DNA of 38,166 bases from Caldilineaceae bacterium. GTDB lineage: Bacteria > Chloroflexota > Anaerolineae > Caldilineales > Caldilineaceae. Within the stretch, counting starts at the first letter, position 1, and every line of letters begins with the position of its first letter. The stretch lies in assembly GCA_022824685.1 (NCBI GenBank), contig JAJDZJ010000212.1:1-38166 (forward strand), in the 5' to 3' direction. Shown here in pieces: positions 7,866 through 16,626 of the stretch. A model generated the notes under the pieces. It had not been told where the DNA came from. It saw only the letters and a program-made list of their open reading frames with translations, and did not search any database. A program made the translations under genes and the position numbers.

Positions 7866-8591
7866 ATGAAAAGACTTGAAATCCAGATTGCCGTAGCGAA
7901 GGTCGCGAAATACGCGGCGAGCGAGAGCGGGGATACGGTGGAGGTGGTAGAGCGCCCGCACGGCGGAATCAGCATTGTCGTTTCCGACGGCCAGCGGAGC
8001 GGCCGGAGCGCGAAAGCGATCAGCAACGTGGTGGCGCGGAAGGCGATGAGCTTGATTGCTGAAGGCGTGCGAGACGGCGCGGTGGCGCGGGCTACGCACG
8101 ATTATTTGCGCACCAATCGGGGAGGGAAGGTCAGCGCGGAGCTGGTCATTGCGAGCGTCGATCTGGTAACGGAAACGCTTGTACTTAGCCGCAACAGCCG
8201 CTGCCCTGTACTGGTTCAGCGGGATGGCAGAACGGAGTGGTTGGACGAACCGTGCGACGCGATTGGCATCTATCGAAATACCAAACCCAATATCGTTGAA
8301 CTACCGCTCGCGCCCGGATTGACGGCTGTGGTATTCACGGATGGAATCTGGAGCGCGGGGCACCGCAGCGGGGGGGCCATGGATGTAGCCGGGGCGGCCA
8401 GGCTGAATGGGGGCGGCGGCGGTCCTTCCGCCATGGGCAGCGCCAAGGGGATAGCCGACCGGGTCCTGGAAGCGGCTATGGAACAGGACAAGGGGCGGCC
8501 AAAGGACGACTCAACCGTCCTGGCTATCATGGTTGGAACCCATGAGAGGGAGCAGAAGATCCGCCAGATGGAGATTACCCTGCCCATTTAG
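7866..8591 (+). CDS. SpoIIE family (PP2C-type) serine/threonine phosphatase, stand-alone domain
   Basis: The 241-residue protein is a bare PP2C/SpoIIE catalytic domain. Metal-site motifs are visible: [13 protein letters not shown] (about 39-51; the family usually has DGMGxG), [11 protein letters not shown] (the TDG motif) and a C-terminal [11 protein letters not shown] holding the DD pair. A glycine-rich insert ([12 protein letters not shown]) precedes the last motif. There is no sensor, PAS, GAF or membrane domain, so it must rely on partners. Partner-switching of anti-anti-sigma factors is the common family role, but no such partner is next to it. The longer frame to 7800 encodes an Arg/Gly/Cys-rich leader unlike the family; the ATG at 7866 is preferred. 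Confidence 0.8.
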   Translation: MKRLEIQIAVAKVAKYAASESGDTVEVVERPHGGISIVVSDGQRSGRSAKAISNVVARKAMSLIAEGVRDGAVARATHDYLRTNRGGKVSAELVIASVDLVTETLVLSRNSRCPVLVQRDGRTEWLDEPCDAIGIYRNTKPNIVELPLAPGLTAVVFTDGIWSAGHRSGGAMDVAGAARLNGGGGGPSAMGSAKGIADRVLEAAMEQDKGRPKDDSTVLAIMVGTHEREQKIRQMEITLPI

Positions 8592-8653
8592 GTTTGCCCT
8601 GTTCAAAGAGGAAACCGTGTGCGTTATTCTGACCGCCGATGGGGGCGGCCTAA

Positions 8654-9070
8654 GTGAATTTGGACCTTGTCAAGATTGCAGGTGTGAGCGCGGCGGGCAA
8701 ATCGACACTTGTGGCCGGGCTGAGAGAGTTGGGTTACAATGCCCGCCCTGTTGCCCAGGAGCATAGCCAGGTGCCTGACATGTGGCAGCGTATCCGGCCG
8801 CCCAGGTGGCTGATATTTCTGGATGCGGACCTGGAAGCGCAAGGTGAGAGGCGTCCGGACGTGAGCTGGGACGAGCCTTGGCGCAAGACGGAGTTGAAAC
8901 GGCTTGGGCATGCGCGCATCTCGGCGGACCTGGTGATTGACACCAGCAGTTTGTCAGCGGAAAGTGTATTGCGGCAGGCAGTTGATTTTCTGCGCGAACG
9001 CGGCGCGTCCGCGGCGGACGTGCCGCTGGCGGTACTACCGCGGACTGGGAGTGTGTGGCGCCGGGACTGA
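8654..9070 (+). CDS. small P-loop NTPase/kinase-like protein
   Basis: The 138-residue protein has a Walker A motif GVSAAGKSTL (10-19) right at the N-terminus and a hydrophobic strand ending in acidic residues (WLIFLDADLEAQ, about 52-63). A central Arg/Trp-rich stretch and a final DLVIDTSSLS segment are seen as in small nucleotide kinases. It is too short for a full adenylate kinase and lacks a clear lid. The substrate is unknown. The start is a GTG, 62 nt after the phosphatase gene in the same direction, so co-transcription is likely. Confidence 0.65.
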   Translation: MNLDLVKIAGVSAAGKSTLVAGLRELGYNARPVAQEHSQVPDMWQRIRPPRWLIFLDADLEAQGERRPDVSWDEPWRKTELKRLGHARISADLVIDTSSLSAESVLRQAVDFLRERGASAADVPLAVLPRTGSVWRRD

Positions 9071-9276
9071 GGCAGGCATCTGGGAGGGGCTTGGTCATTT
9101 CGCTATCGCCTGCCGAGGATTCCTGGCAGAGGCTGCGAGCGAAGAGCGGGGGGGCCTATGGCACGACATGGCAATGTGTACGCCAGGCGACTCGCTACCA
9201 AGACAGTAAGCGCAAGAGCGCAGAAGAGTTTGATTCGCATACACTCCGAAAATGAAAAAATGAGAGGATTGCGTCA

Positions 9277-9774
9277 ATGGCTGTTCAGACTGCAGATCGG
9301 CTATTCGCCTTCAACATGTGGGCCTGGAAGCGAGTTTTTCCGAGTTTGGCGGCGCTTCCGGAGGAGGAGTATTTCGCTGAGCGCCCTTTCTTCTGGCACT
9401 CTCTGCATGGGCTGGCCGTCCACGGTTTCAGTTCAGAGAGGAACTGGCTGCTGCGATCCAGGGACGGCAGTTCGCCGCAGCCGGCGACAGCCGGGGAGTT
9501 CCCAACGTTCGCGGCCTTGCACAGTGCGTGGGAGCCTCTGTGGGACGCGTGGCAGGCGTATCTCGGTTCGTTGGAAGCGAGTTCGCTCACCAGTACTGTC
9601 ACCTATCGCAATGACGAGGGCGCCGGATTCAGCATATTGCTGGATGACGTGTTGCGCCATGTCGTGAACCACGGCACTGAGCACCGAAGCCAGATGACAC
9701 CGGTTCTGGCCCAGTTGGGGCATCCGACCGAACCGCTCGATTTTGCATACTTTGCCATTACCCAGAGACAGTAA
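9277..9774 (+). CDS. DinB family protein, paralog 1
   Basis: The 165-residue protein is a DinB-type four-helix bundle. Metal-ligand histidines are visible in SLHGLAVHGF (about 47-56) and in HVVNHGTEHRSQM (about 128-140, an HxxxH pair). Relatives include metal-dependent thiol transferases (YfiT, bacillithiol transferases); the exact reaction is unknown. AGAGGA lies eight bases before the ATG. A close paralog lies at 10495-10998. The shared end AQLGHPTEPLDF and start VQTADRLF (VQTARRLF in paralog 2) show recent duplication. Confidence 0.85.
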   Translation: MAVQTADRLFAFNMWAWKRVFPSLAALPEEEYFAERPFFWHSLHGLAVHGFSSERNWLLRSRDGSSPQPATAGEFPTFAALHSAWEPLWDAWQAYLGSLEASSLTSTVTYRNDEGAGFSILLDDVLRHVVNHGTEHRSQMTPVLAQLGHPTEPLDFAYFAITQRQ

Positions 9775-9956
9775 GCTGCCCCCTGTTGGTCTGATCTTCA
9801 AGTTGCTGACGTGCGGTCCGTGGGCTTCGCGCGAGTTTCCAATTCCTGGAAAATGGAATCTTGGCAGCGTCTGTTTGGGGCGCGCGCGTTTGTCGCGCGC
9901 TCCAGGGAATTCGTTCGGAGGTCACCTCATGGGGCGCAAAGGGCGGCAACCGCGCA
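9775..9956. other. intergenic downstream of the first DinB gene
   Basis: No gene is recognised. The stretch leads into the tandem repeat that begins at 9957. Confidence 0.4.
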
Positions 9957-10190
9957 CGGCAACGTCTCTTTGATCCACGGAGGGGCACGGAGAAAGGCAA
10001 CACTTTTTTGGTCTGCAGAGGGGAAGGGGGATTTGATCCGCGAAGGGACGCGAAGAACGGCAACGGCGTACGGCAACGTCTCTTTGATCCACGGAGGGGC
10101 AGGGCGAAGGGCAACAAGTTTTGGTCTGCGGAGGGGAAAGGGGAACTGATCCGCGAATGGACGCGAAGGGGCGCGAAGGACGGCAACGGC
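9957..10190. repeat. two-copy imperfect tandem repeat, about 115-bp unit
   Basis: Copy 1 is 9957-10070 and copy 2 is 10071-10190. Both begin CGGCAACGTCTCTTTGATCC, then carry GGAGGGGCA, GGTCTGC and GATCCGCGAA in the same order. Each unit holds two related halves (TGATCCACGGAGGGG and TGATCCGCGAA). It is not a CRISPR, since there are no spacers. It separates the two DinB paralogs. Confidence 0.8.
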
Positions 10191-10311
10191 GAGGGGCAGG
10201 GCAAAACAGGCGAAAGTCTCATGCTACGTTGGCGGAATTTCGCTGGAGCCAGGGGGCCGCTATTCCTGGCAATCACGGATTTGGATTGGAATCAGGCCAC
10301 TCGGCAAGTGA

Positions 10312-10340
10312 TTGACATTTGAGACTCTGCGTGCTATAAG
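10312..10340 (+). promoter_or_regulatory. near-consensus sigma70-like promoter before the second DinB gene and the iol cluster
   Basis: TTGACA (10312-10317), a 17-nt spacer and TATAAG (10335-10340). It is among the best promoters in the window and the only clear one found upstream of iolB. It may therefore drive DinB plus the proximal iol genes. Confidence 0.72.
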
Positions 10341-10494
10341 ATTCCTGTGGTTGCTGCAGGAGCCGGCCGTGCGGGAATGAGGCGGGCCAAGCTAGCCCCA
10401 TGCCCCACTCCAAGCAACAGACTGGTCGGCGGAACGGTGCAGGGAAGCTGCAACTGAAGACGACTGGCAACCAAAACCTCTGAGGATGGATAAT
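10341..10494 (+). promoter_or_regulatory. long 5' leader with inverted repeats
   Basis: About 145 nt separate the predicted start from the DinB ATG. GTTGCT (10350-10355) can pair with AGCAAC (10413-10418), enclosing a GC-rich region. I could not match it to a known riboswitch class; it may just be an untranslated leader. Confidence 0.3.
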
Positions 10495-10998
10495 ATGTCT
10501 GTTCAAACGGCAAGAAGGCTTTTTGAATACAACAAGTGGGCTTGGCGGCGTGTCTTTCCGAGCCTGGAGGCGATTTCGGAAGAGGACTACTTCGCGGAAC
10601 GCCCCTTCTTCTGGCAGTCGCTTCATGGCTTGACAGCTCATGGTTACGGCGCTGAAAAAGTGTGGCTGCAACGGCTGGAGAGATGTAGTCCGACAGAATT
10701 GCCCGGGGCTTCCGAGTTTGCTTCTTTCGACGAACTTCGGGCGGCGTGGGTCCCCCTGTGGGAAGCGTGGGGGGATTTCCTTGGCAACTTGACGAACAGC
10801 AGGTTCAATGATTTTCTCCTGTACCGCAACATCGAAGGCACGGCGTATGAACTGAGAGTGGACGACGTTCTGCGTCACGTATTCAATCACGCCACTGAAC
10901 ATCGCAGTCAGATGACTCCTGTACTGGCTCAGTTGGGACATCCGACCGAGCCGCTCGACTTCGGGAGATTCGCCATGCGAGAGAGCAAGCAAACATGA
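10495..10998 (+). CDS. DinB family protein, paralog 2
   Basis: This 167-residue protein is closely related to the protein at 9277-9774. The same metal-ligand positions are seen (SLHGLTAHGY; HVFNHATEHRSQM, an HxxxH pair), as is the same C-terminal AQLGHPTEPLDF. The ATG at 10495 aligns with the paralog's start and has GAGG nine bases upstream; an ATG at 10486 is less likely because GAGG abuts it. It lies between the strong promoter and iolB (85 nt gap). It may thus be the first gene of the inositol operon, with a possible role in thiol or stress chemistry. That link is inference. Confidence 0.85.
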   Translation: MSVQTARRLFEYNKWAWRRVFPSLEAISEEDYFAERPFFWQSLHGLTAHGYGAEKVWLQRLERCSPTELPGASEFASFDELRAAWVPLWEAWGDFLGNLTNSRFNDFLLYRNIEGTAYELRVDDVLRHVFNHATEHRSQMTPVLAQLGHPTEPLDFGRFAMRESKQT

Positions 10999-11083
10999 GT
11001 AGGACGAAGGCATGGCAACGACGGATGGAGAGCTGGATTCATTGCAGGAAATTATCGCGTCAGACCAAGGAGAGAAGGCAAGA

Positions 11084-11971
11084 ATGCGTTACACGGCAGA
11101 AAGTGTGCTGGTGAGGCCGCAGTCCGTTGGCGAGGACCCGGGTCTGATCTTATCGGTGACGCCACAGAGCGCTGGCTGGGAGTACATATCCTTTCAGGCG
11201 AGACGGTTGGGCGAAGGAGAAGCGTGGTCCTTCGACACGGGCGAAAACGAGTTCGCGTTTGTCAATTTGACCGGACGTTACCGAGTCGAGAGTGACAGAG
11301 GCAGCTGGACTGGGATTGGCGGGCGGGCTGATGTATTCAGCGGCGCAGCGCATGCTCTCTATTTGCCTAGACAGACGAACCTTTCGGTCACGGCGGAGGA
11401 GGCAGGCGAGTTTGCGGTTACGTGGACGCCGACGACAGAGGATCACGAACCGTGGCTGATCCGTCCGGAGGACGTGGCGGTGAGCATTCGCGGGGGAGAC
11501 AACGTGAGCCGCCAGATCAACGACCTGCTGCCGCCGGGCTCGCCGGTCCACAGGATCGTGCTGGTGGAGGTCTACACGCCGAGCGGCAACTGGAGCAGCT
11601 ATCCGCCGCACAAGCACGACGTCCACATTGAGGGCGAAGCGGGGGAGCTGGTCGAGGCTGACTTGGAGGAGGTCTATTTCTATCGGATCGACCGGCCTGA
11701 AGGGTTCGCCTACCAGAGGGTCTATACGGACGAAAACTCGCCGATGCACGCTGCGGGCAATCCGATTGATGCGCTGGTGCGGGTTGGTCATAATGAGGCG
11801 GTGCTGGTGCCGGAGGGGTATCATCCCGTCGTGAGCATGCCGGGCTACACCACGTATTATTTGAATGTGTTGGCGGGCAGCGCGCAGAGTCTGGCAAACC
11901 AGGAGGATCCGAATTACGGTTGGGTAAAGGACAGTTACGCAGGGGTGGACGAGAGGCTGCCCCTGTACTGA
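11084..11971 (+). CDS. iolB: 5-deoxy-glucuronate isomerase
   Basis: It converts 5-deoxy-D-glucuronate to 2-deoxy-5-keto-D-gluconate in myo-inositol catabolism. The 295-residue cupin protein carries the near-invariant IolB stretch VEVYTPSGNWSSYPPHKHD (metal-binding histidines), LEEVYFYRIDRPEGFAYQRV and VPEGYHPVVSMPGYTTYYLN. The ATG at 11084 has AGGAGA upstream and brings the protein's VRPQS into line with the RKPQS start of Bacillus IolB. An upstream ATG at 11012 would add 24 residues without a clear role. It is followed 71 nt later by iolC. Confidence 0.94.
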   Translation: MRYTAESVLVRPQSVGEDPGLILSVTPQSAGWEYISFQARRLGEGEAWSFDTGENEFAFVNLTGRYRVESDRGSWTGIGGRADVFSGAAHALYLPRQTNLSVTAEEAGEFAVTWTPTTEDHEPWLIRPEDVAVSIRGGDNVSRQINDLLPPGSPVHRIVLVEVYTPSGNWSSYPPHKHDVHIEGEAGELVEADLEEVYFYRIDRPEGFAYQRVYTDENSPMHAAGNPIDALVRVGHNEAVLVPEGYHPVVSMPGYTTYYLNVLAGSAQSLANQEDPNYGWVKDSYAGVDERLPLY

Positions 11972-12042
11972 AACATCAATGTATTTCAACGAGGGTGGAG
12001 GGCGTTCGCAGTCACCTGATTCGGCCCGGAGAAGCCAGAGAA

Positions 12043-13068
12043 ATGACGATAGAAAATGGTAAGAGAAAGTATGACTCGCTGCACATGGGTCGTTCCTCAA
12101 TAGACCTGTACAGCAATGATGTGGGGGCGCTGTTTTCGGACATCGGCAGCTTTGCCGCGTATGTTGGGGGGTCGCCGACAAATATCAGTGTGGGCGGGGC
12201 ACGACTGGGCTTGAAGACGGCGCTGGTGACGGGGCTGGGAGAGGATCCGGTTGGGGATTTCATCGCCGACTTTCTGGAGAAGGAGGGGGTCGATTTCAGT
12301 TTCAGCCCGCGCAAGCCCGGACATCGCACCAGCGCGGTTGTGCTCGGCATCGAGCCGCCAGACAAGTTTCCGCTGGTCTATTACCGGGAGAACTGCGCGG
12401 ATATAGAGTTGACGATTGACGATGTTCTGGCTGCGCCCGTGGCGGATGCAAAGGTGTTCCAGTTCGCGGGCACAAATCTTAGCAAGGAACCGAGCCGGAG
12501 TTCTACGATGTTCGGCGCGGAGTATTCGCAGCAGGTGGGAACGACGGTGGTCTTCGACCTCGACTTCCGGCCGGATCAGTGGCATGATCCGCGGGCTTTC
12601 GGCGTGGTGGCGCGGTCCGTTTTGCCGAACGTGGATGTGGTAATCGGGACGGAGGACGAGATCAATGCTGCTGTGCTGAGCGACGCCAGCCAGATGTCGC
12701 TGACCCACTCGCAGATATCGGATGCGAAGGTTGAGGGGGATGTGAAGGCGGCGATAGAGTGGCTGCTGGCGTTGGGGCCGAAGGCGGTGGTTGAGAAGGT
12801 GGGCGCGCTTGGTTCGCGGGTGCATTTGGCCGGTGGAGAGGTACTGGAGGCGCCGGGATTTCCGGTTGAGATTTACAACATACTGGGTGCAGGGGACGCG
12901 TTCGGCGCGGGGTTTATCTACGGTTATGTCAATGACTGGGGATGGCAGCGTTCTGCCCGGCTGGGCAATGCCTGCGGGGCCATCGTCGTGCTGGCGCACG
13001 GCTGCGCGAACTTCATGCCGACATACGACGAGGTGATTTCGTTCGTGGAGGAGCGGGGAGGGTTTTAG
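12043..13068 (+). CDS. iolC: 5-dehydro-2-deoxygluconokinase (PfkB family)
   Basis: It phosphorylates 2-deoxy-5-keto-gluconate. The 341-residue PfkB kinase starts with DSLHMGRSSIDLYSND, typical of IolC (normally GR.xiDLY...), followed by YVGGSPTNISVGGARLGLKTALVTGLGEDPVG. The C-terminal signature NILGAGDAFGAGFIYGY contains the catalytic Asp of the GAGD loop. It is not fused to a DUF2090 aldolase-like domain. Upstream frame to 11920 overlaps iolB and is unlike the family, so the ATG at 12043 is chosen (GGAGAAG upstream). The aldolase of the next step (IolJ) is not in the window. Confidence 0.93.
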   Translation: MTIENGKRKYDSLHMGRSSIDLYSNDVGALFSDIGSFAAYVGGSPTNISVGGARLGLKTALVTGLGEDPVGDFIADFLEKEGVDFSFSPRKPGHRTSAVVLGIEPPDKFPLVYYRENCADIELTIDDVLAAPVADAKVFQFAGTNLSKEPSRSSTMFGAEYSQQVGTTVVFDLDFRPDQWHDPRAFGVVARSVLPNVDVVIGTEDEINAAVLSDASQMSLTHSQISDAKVEGDVKAAIEWLLALGPKAVVEKVGALGSRVHLAGGEVLEAPGFPVEIYNILGAGDAFGAGFIYGYVNDWGWQRSARLGNACGAIVVLAHGCANFMPTYDEVISFVEERGGF

Positions 13069-13269
13069 GAGCGGCGCCGAACAGAAGGGACTGAACTGTC
13101 TTGTTGGCGGCCCTCTGCCGAAGGGGCTATTGCACGCGTAGCCGACCAAATGGGAATTCCATGGGCAAGGTTACAGGACATGATTTCACCGGACATTGTA
13201 CACAGCAAGTGCCCTCTGTTTCGCGAGTTGCGCAACCGGTTGACCGGGAAAGAATAGGATAGGGACGAG
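13069..13269 (+). other. iolC-iolE gap with overlapping palindromes
   Basis: The 201-nt gap stays open for 62 codons in frame with iolC after its TAG, without a ribosome site or convincing start (one ATG at 13150). Near its end it holds GTTGCGCAAC (13227-13236) overlapping CAACCGGTTG (13233-13242), two perfect 10-bp palindromes. AACCGGTT-centred dyads are common in LacI/GntR operators, so a regulator site is possible. Confidence 0.35.
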
Positions 13270-14169
13270 ATGAAAGTAAGAGTTGCGACAGCGCCAGTTT
13301 CCTGGGGTGTCCTGATGAAGGACACGCCGAACGTTCCTCAATACAGCCAGGTTCTTGATGAGATTCAGGAGGCCGGGTATGTGGGAACGGAGTTGGGGCC
13401 TTACGGTTACCTGCCCTTTGACGCGGCGAGATTGCGAGACGAGTTGGAGCGGCGCGGGCTGGCGCTGATTTCAGCCTTCACAATCTTCAACTTCCTGGCG
13501 GGCAAGGAGGACGAGACGGTCTACCGGGAGGCGCTGGAGACGGCGCAGGTGCTCTCGGCCATGGGATGCAGTCATATTGTGCTGTCTGACGTGCTGTTTG
13601 TGGAGGAGAGGCGGTCCAGTCGCGCCGGGCGCATCCGCACGGAGGATTCTCTTGGCGAGGCGGAGTGGAAGCGGGCGGCGGCGAATGTGGACGCTTTCGC
13701 GAGGGTCGTTTTCGACGAGTACGGAATGCGGTGCGCGGCGCATCCGCATGTGGGGGGCTACCTGGAGACCGACTTCGAAATCGACTCTCTGTTGGAGCGC
13801 ACCGATCCGGAACTGGTTGGGCTGTGTTTTGACATGGCACATATTGCGTACGGCGGCGGCGACCCGGTTGCAGTTCTGGACAAGTGGCGGGAGCGCACGT
13901 GGTATCTGCATATCAAGGAGTGCGATGATCGCGTGCGCGAGGACGTCATTGGGCGCGGCGGCGACTACTATGACGGTGTTCAGTCCGGCGTATTCCCGGA
14001 ATTGGGCCGAGGGACGATTGACTGGCGCGAGATAAACCGCATATTAGAAGAGATGGACTTTGATGGATGGGGCACGGTTGAACAGGACATTCTGCCGGGG
14101 ATGGGCATTGATGCCCTGGCGAGCGCCAGGCGCAACCGGGCGTATCTGCGTACGGAACTCGGGTGGTAG
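13270..14169 (+). CDS. iolE: myo-inosose-2 dehydratase (IolE-like TIM barrel)
   Basis: It dehydrates 2-keto-myo-inositol to 3D-trihydroxycyclohexane-1,2-dione. The 299-residue xylose-isomerase-like barrel begins KVRVATAPVSWGVLMKD and has GYVGTELGPYGYLPFD near residue 36, both IolE hallmarks. Metal-site residues are suggested by AAHPHVGGYLET, GLCFDMAHIAYGGGDP, YLHIKECD and a terminal VEQDI. The related isomerase IolI is the main alternative, but the PVSWG and ELGPYGYLP motifs favour dehydratase. The ATG follows GGGACGAG. Confidence 0.9.
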   Translation: MKVRVATAPVSWGVLMKDTPNVPQYSQVLDEIQEAGYVGTELGPYGYLPFDAARLRDELERRGLALISAFTIFNFLAGKEDETVYREALETAQVLSAMGCSHIVLSDVLFVEERRSSRAGRIRTEDSLGEAEWKRAAANVDAFARVVFDEYGMRCAAHPHVGGYLETDFEIDSLLERTDPELVGLCFDMAHIAYGGGDPVAVLDKWRERTWYLHIKECDDRVREDVIGRGGDYYDGVQSGVFPELGRGTIDWREINRILEEMDFDGWGTVEQDILPGMGIDALASARRNRAYLRTELGW

Positions 14170-14249
14170 GCGGTTCGCTTCCCCTGGGGGCGGGAAGCCT
14201 TGAAGAGCAGTTACATTAGCGATGGACACTCTCATAGGTTCTTTTTCAT

Positions 14250-14434
14250 ATAGGGAGTGCGCGAAAGCGAAGGGCCTTCCGGTCATCTTCATCACGCATA
14301 ATGTCAACCATATCTACCAGGTATCGGACAGTTACACGATCATCCGACAGGGAGAGAAGGTGGGCACGTATCAGTAGGGGGACCTTTCACAGCAGGACAT
14401 TGCCGACCTGATTACCGGGGCGCGCGAGAGTTAG
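14250..14434 (+). pseudogene. C-terminal remnant of a sugar ABC transporter ATPase
   Basis: Translation in one frame gives AKAKGLPVIFITHNVNHIYQ, then VSDSYTIIRQGEKVGTYQ, a TAG stop at 14375-14377, and continues GDLSQQDIADLITGARES to TAG at 14432-14434. This is the H-loop (ITHN) and tail of carbohydrate-import ATPases of the FrcA/RbsA type. Walker A, the signature motif and Walker B are missing, and an in-frame stop interrupts the tail. It sits between iolE and the SDR, where an inositol transporter gene would fit. The upstream border (about 14250) is approximate. Confidence 0.8.
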
Positions 14435-14497
14435 GGTAAACTAGGGGAGCCAACGCAAGGAAAGGCAACCATCGAAAAACCAATCAGGAGCGGTCCA

Positions 14498-15340
14498 TTG
14501 GAATCATCCAGTTCCATGCAGGGCAAATATGCCGTCGTGACGGGCAGCACGCAGGGGCTGGGCGAGGCGGCTGCGCGCTTGTTTGCGGAGCGGGGGGCGG
14601 CGGGGATCGTCGTCAGCGGCAGAAATGCGGACCGGGGCAATGCGGTGGCGGCCGATTTGCGCGCGGGCGGTTGTCAGGCGCATTTCGTACAGGCGGACCT
14701 GGCCGACGTTGCGGCATGCCGGGGGATCGTCGCGGCGGCCGATGAGCGGTTCGGGGCGGTTCACGCGCTGGTAAACTGCGCGGCGCTGACTGTCCGCGGC
14801 AACATTTGGGACACGAGCCCCGAGCTTTTTGACAGGATTATTGCCATCAACACACGGGCTCCGCTGCTTCTGATGCAGGACGCATGCAAACTGATGCGGC
14901 GCGAAGGAAACGGCGGGTCGATCGTCAATATCTCCAGCGTTGCCTCGTACGGCAGCGAGCAGTTTCTGCTTCCCTACACGGCTTCGAAGAGCGCGTTGAA
15001 TGCGATGACGAAGAACGTCGCGTATGCCGTGATGCGATACGGGATCAGGGTCAATGCGCTTGCGGTGGGATGGATGGATTCGCCTGCCGAGGATTTCATT
15101 CAGCGCAAGTTCCATTCTGACGGTGAAGACTGGTTGGAGAAGGCGGAGGAGGAGCAGCCCTTTGGCCGGCTTCTGAAGACGGATGAGGTGGCGCGTGCGA
15201 TCGCTTTTCTTGCCTCCGACGAGTCCGGCATGATGACAGGCAGCGTGATCGATTTCGACCAGTCGGTGCGGGGCGCGGGCCCGGTTTCGAAGCCGCCGCC
15301 GCTTGACGATCCGTACTGGAAGGTCGGGGCCAAGGAGTAG
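14498..15340 (+). CDS. SDR family oxidoreductase
   Basis: The 280-residue short-chain dehydrogenase has the cofactor loop [15 protein letters not shown] and an NISS segment. The catalytic Tyr160 and Lys164 lie in YTASK, with [15 protein letters not shown] beyond. It probably oxidises or reduces a cyclitol or sugar; the exact substrate is unknown. The TTG start has AGGAG eight bases upstream; an ATG at 14516 is the alternative. It lies inside the iol cluster, between the transporter remnant and a Gfo/Idh gene. Confidence 0.88.
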   Translation: MESSSSMQGKYAVVTGSTQGLGEAAARLFAERGAAGIVVSGRNADRGNAVAADLRAGGCQAHFVQADLADVAACRGIVAAADERFGAVHALVNCAALTVRGNIWDTSPELFDRIIAINTRAPLLLMQDACKLMRREGNGGSIVNISSVASYGSEQFLLPYTASKSALNAMTKNVAYAVMRYGIRVNALAVGWMDSPAEDFIQRKFHSDGEDWLEKAEEEQPFGRLLKTDEVARAIAFLASDESGMMTGSVIDFDQSVRGAGPVSKPPPLDDPYWKVGAKE

Positions 15341-15453
15341 CGCGCGCCTGGACCCCGGTGGTCGACAACGCCGGCGATCGCGCCCTGCGCTTTTTCGTCT
15401 CCTGTCGCCGGCGGATCGAAGGGAGTTCAATTCGCCACAAGGCAAAATCAAAG

Positions 15454-16464
15454 ATGAGCGAAACGGTCAACATCGGTGTGATTGGCGCGGGCGGCATGGG
15501 CGGCAGACATGCCGTCAATCTGACTGATGAGATTGCATCGGCCAGCGTCGCCGCGATCATGGACGTGGATGCGGCGCGTGCGGAAGAGGTGGCGGCCCGA
15601 TGCGGCGGATCGAAAGTGTACGCCGATGCCGAGGCGCTGATCGCGGACCCTGATGTTGACGGAGTGGTGATCGCGGCGCCGAACCGGTTTCATGCCGGGC
15701 TGACGCGGTCGTGCATCGCTGCGGGGAAGCCGGTTCTATGCGAAAAGCCGCTGGCCACGGACGGGGAGGAAGGGCGCGGGGTTATAGAGGCTGAGGTCAG
15801 AGGGGGGAAACGGCTGACGCAGGTTGGATTCATGCGCGAGTATGATCCTGACCATCTGTCGGTTAAGCGGGTCAGCGATAGCGGCGAGCAGGGGAGAGCG
15901 CTGGTCTTTCGCAGTGTCCACATCAACCCTGGGTGGAATGATCATCCAGAGCTGGGTGACGTCGTCAACGGTTCTCTTGTGCATGACATTCACTCGGCGC
16001 GGTGGATGATGGGGGAAGAGATCTCCCGTGTGTATACCTCGTATATCCCTTTTTCGACGGCAATGCCTGACAGTGCACGATATGTGGTTGTTCAGCTGCA
16101 GTTTGAGAGCGGCGCGCTGGGCAGTCTCGAGTGCAACGCGGATGCGGGATACGGATATGAGATTTCGGTCAGCATCACCGGTGTGAGCGGGGTGGCACAG
16201 TCGGGCCCTCTGCCAAGCCCAGTTGTGCGCAGAGGCAACGCCATCCGCCAGTGGGTGGAGGAGGACTGGCTGCAGCGATTCCGGGTGGCCTATATAGATG
16301 AGATGCGGGCGTGGGTGAAGTCGATTGGGGAGGGGAGGGCTGCCGGGCCGAGCGCGTGGGACGGCTATGCGGCGATGCTGGTCGCCGATGCGTGCATTGA
16401 ATCGGGCGTCAGTTCGAAACCGATGGAGGTGGATTTGCCGGAAAGGCCGTCGATCTACGGATAG
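15454..16464 (+). CDS. Gfo/Idh/MocA family oxidoreductase (inositol-dehydrogenase-like), copy 1
   Basis: The 336-residue NAD(P)-dependent dehydrogenase has the nucleotide loop GVIGAGGMGGRHAVNL and the catalytic-lysine motif CEKPLATDGEEG. A later NGSLVHDIHSARWMMG segment holds the Asp/His pair expected of inositol dehydrogenases. It could act on myo-, scyllo- or chiro-inositol. The ATG at 15454 is chosen because the upstream extension (to 15358) is basic and overlaps the gap after the SDR; the ribosome site is weak. It is the first of four family members in the cluster. Confidence 0.85.
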   Translation: MSETVNIGVIGAGGMGGRHAVNLTDEIASASVAAIMDVDAARAEEVAARCGGSKVYADAEALIADPDVDGVVIAAPNRFHAGLTRSCIAAGKPVLCEKPLATDGEEGRGVIEAEVRGGKRLTQVGFMREYDPDHLSVKRVSDSGEQGRALVFRSVHINPGWNDHPELGDVVNGSLVHDIHSARWMMGEEISRVYTSYIPFSTAMPDSARYVVVQLQFESGALGSLECNADAGYGYEISVSITGVSGVAQSGPLPSPVVRRGNAIRQWVEEDWLQRFRVAYIDEMRAWVKSIGEGRAAGPSAWDGYAAMLVADACIESGVSSKPMEVDLPERPSIYG

Positions 16465-16626
16465 CAAAGAGAGCGGCTGCCCTCACGGAAATGCAGTTGT
16501 CTGAGATCGGGGATCAGTGGCAGCTGGCAGGAAGAGGTCTTTGACAGGGACACTGGGAATGTGTGAGCGGCTCTGGTTTCGCGGTTACGAAGGCAGAGTA
16601 TTCATCCTGGGGGAGAAGGGGGAAAA

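Noticed and set aside
9957..10190. Possible CRISPR or minisatellite array
   Set aside because: There are only two imperfect copies of about 115 bp with no unique spacers and no cas genes nearby.
16465..16626. Promoter before iolD (TTGACA in TCTTTGACAGGG)
   Set aside because: No acceptable -10 box lies 16-18 nt downstream.
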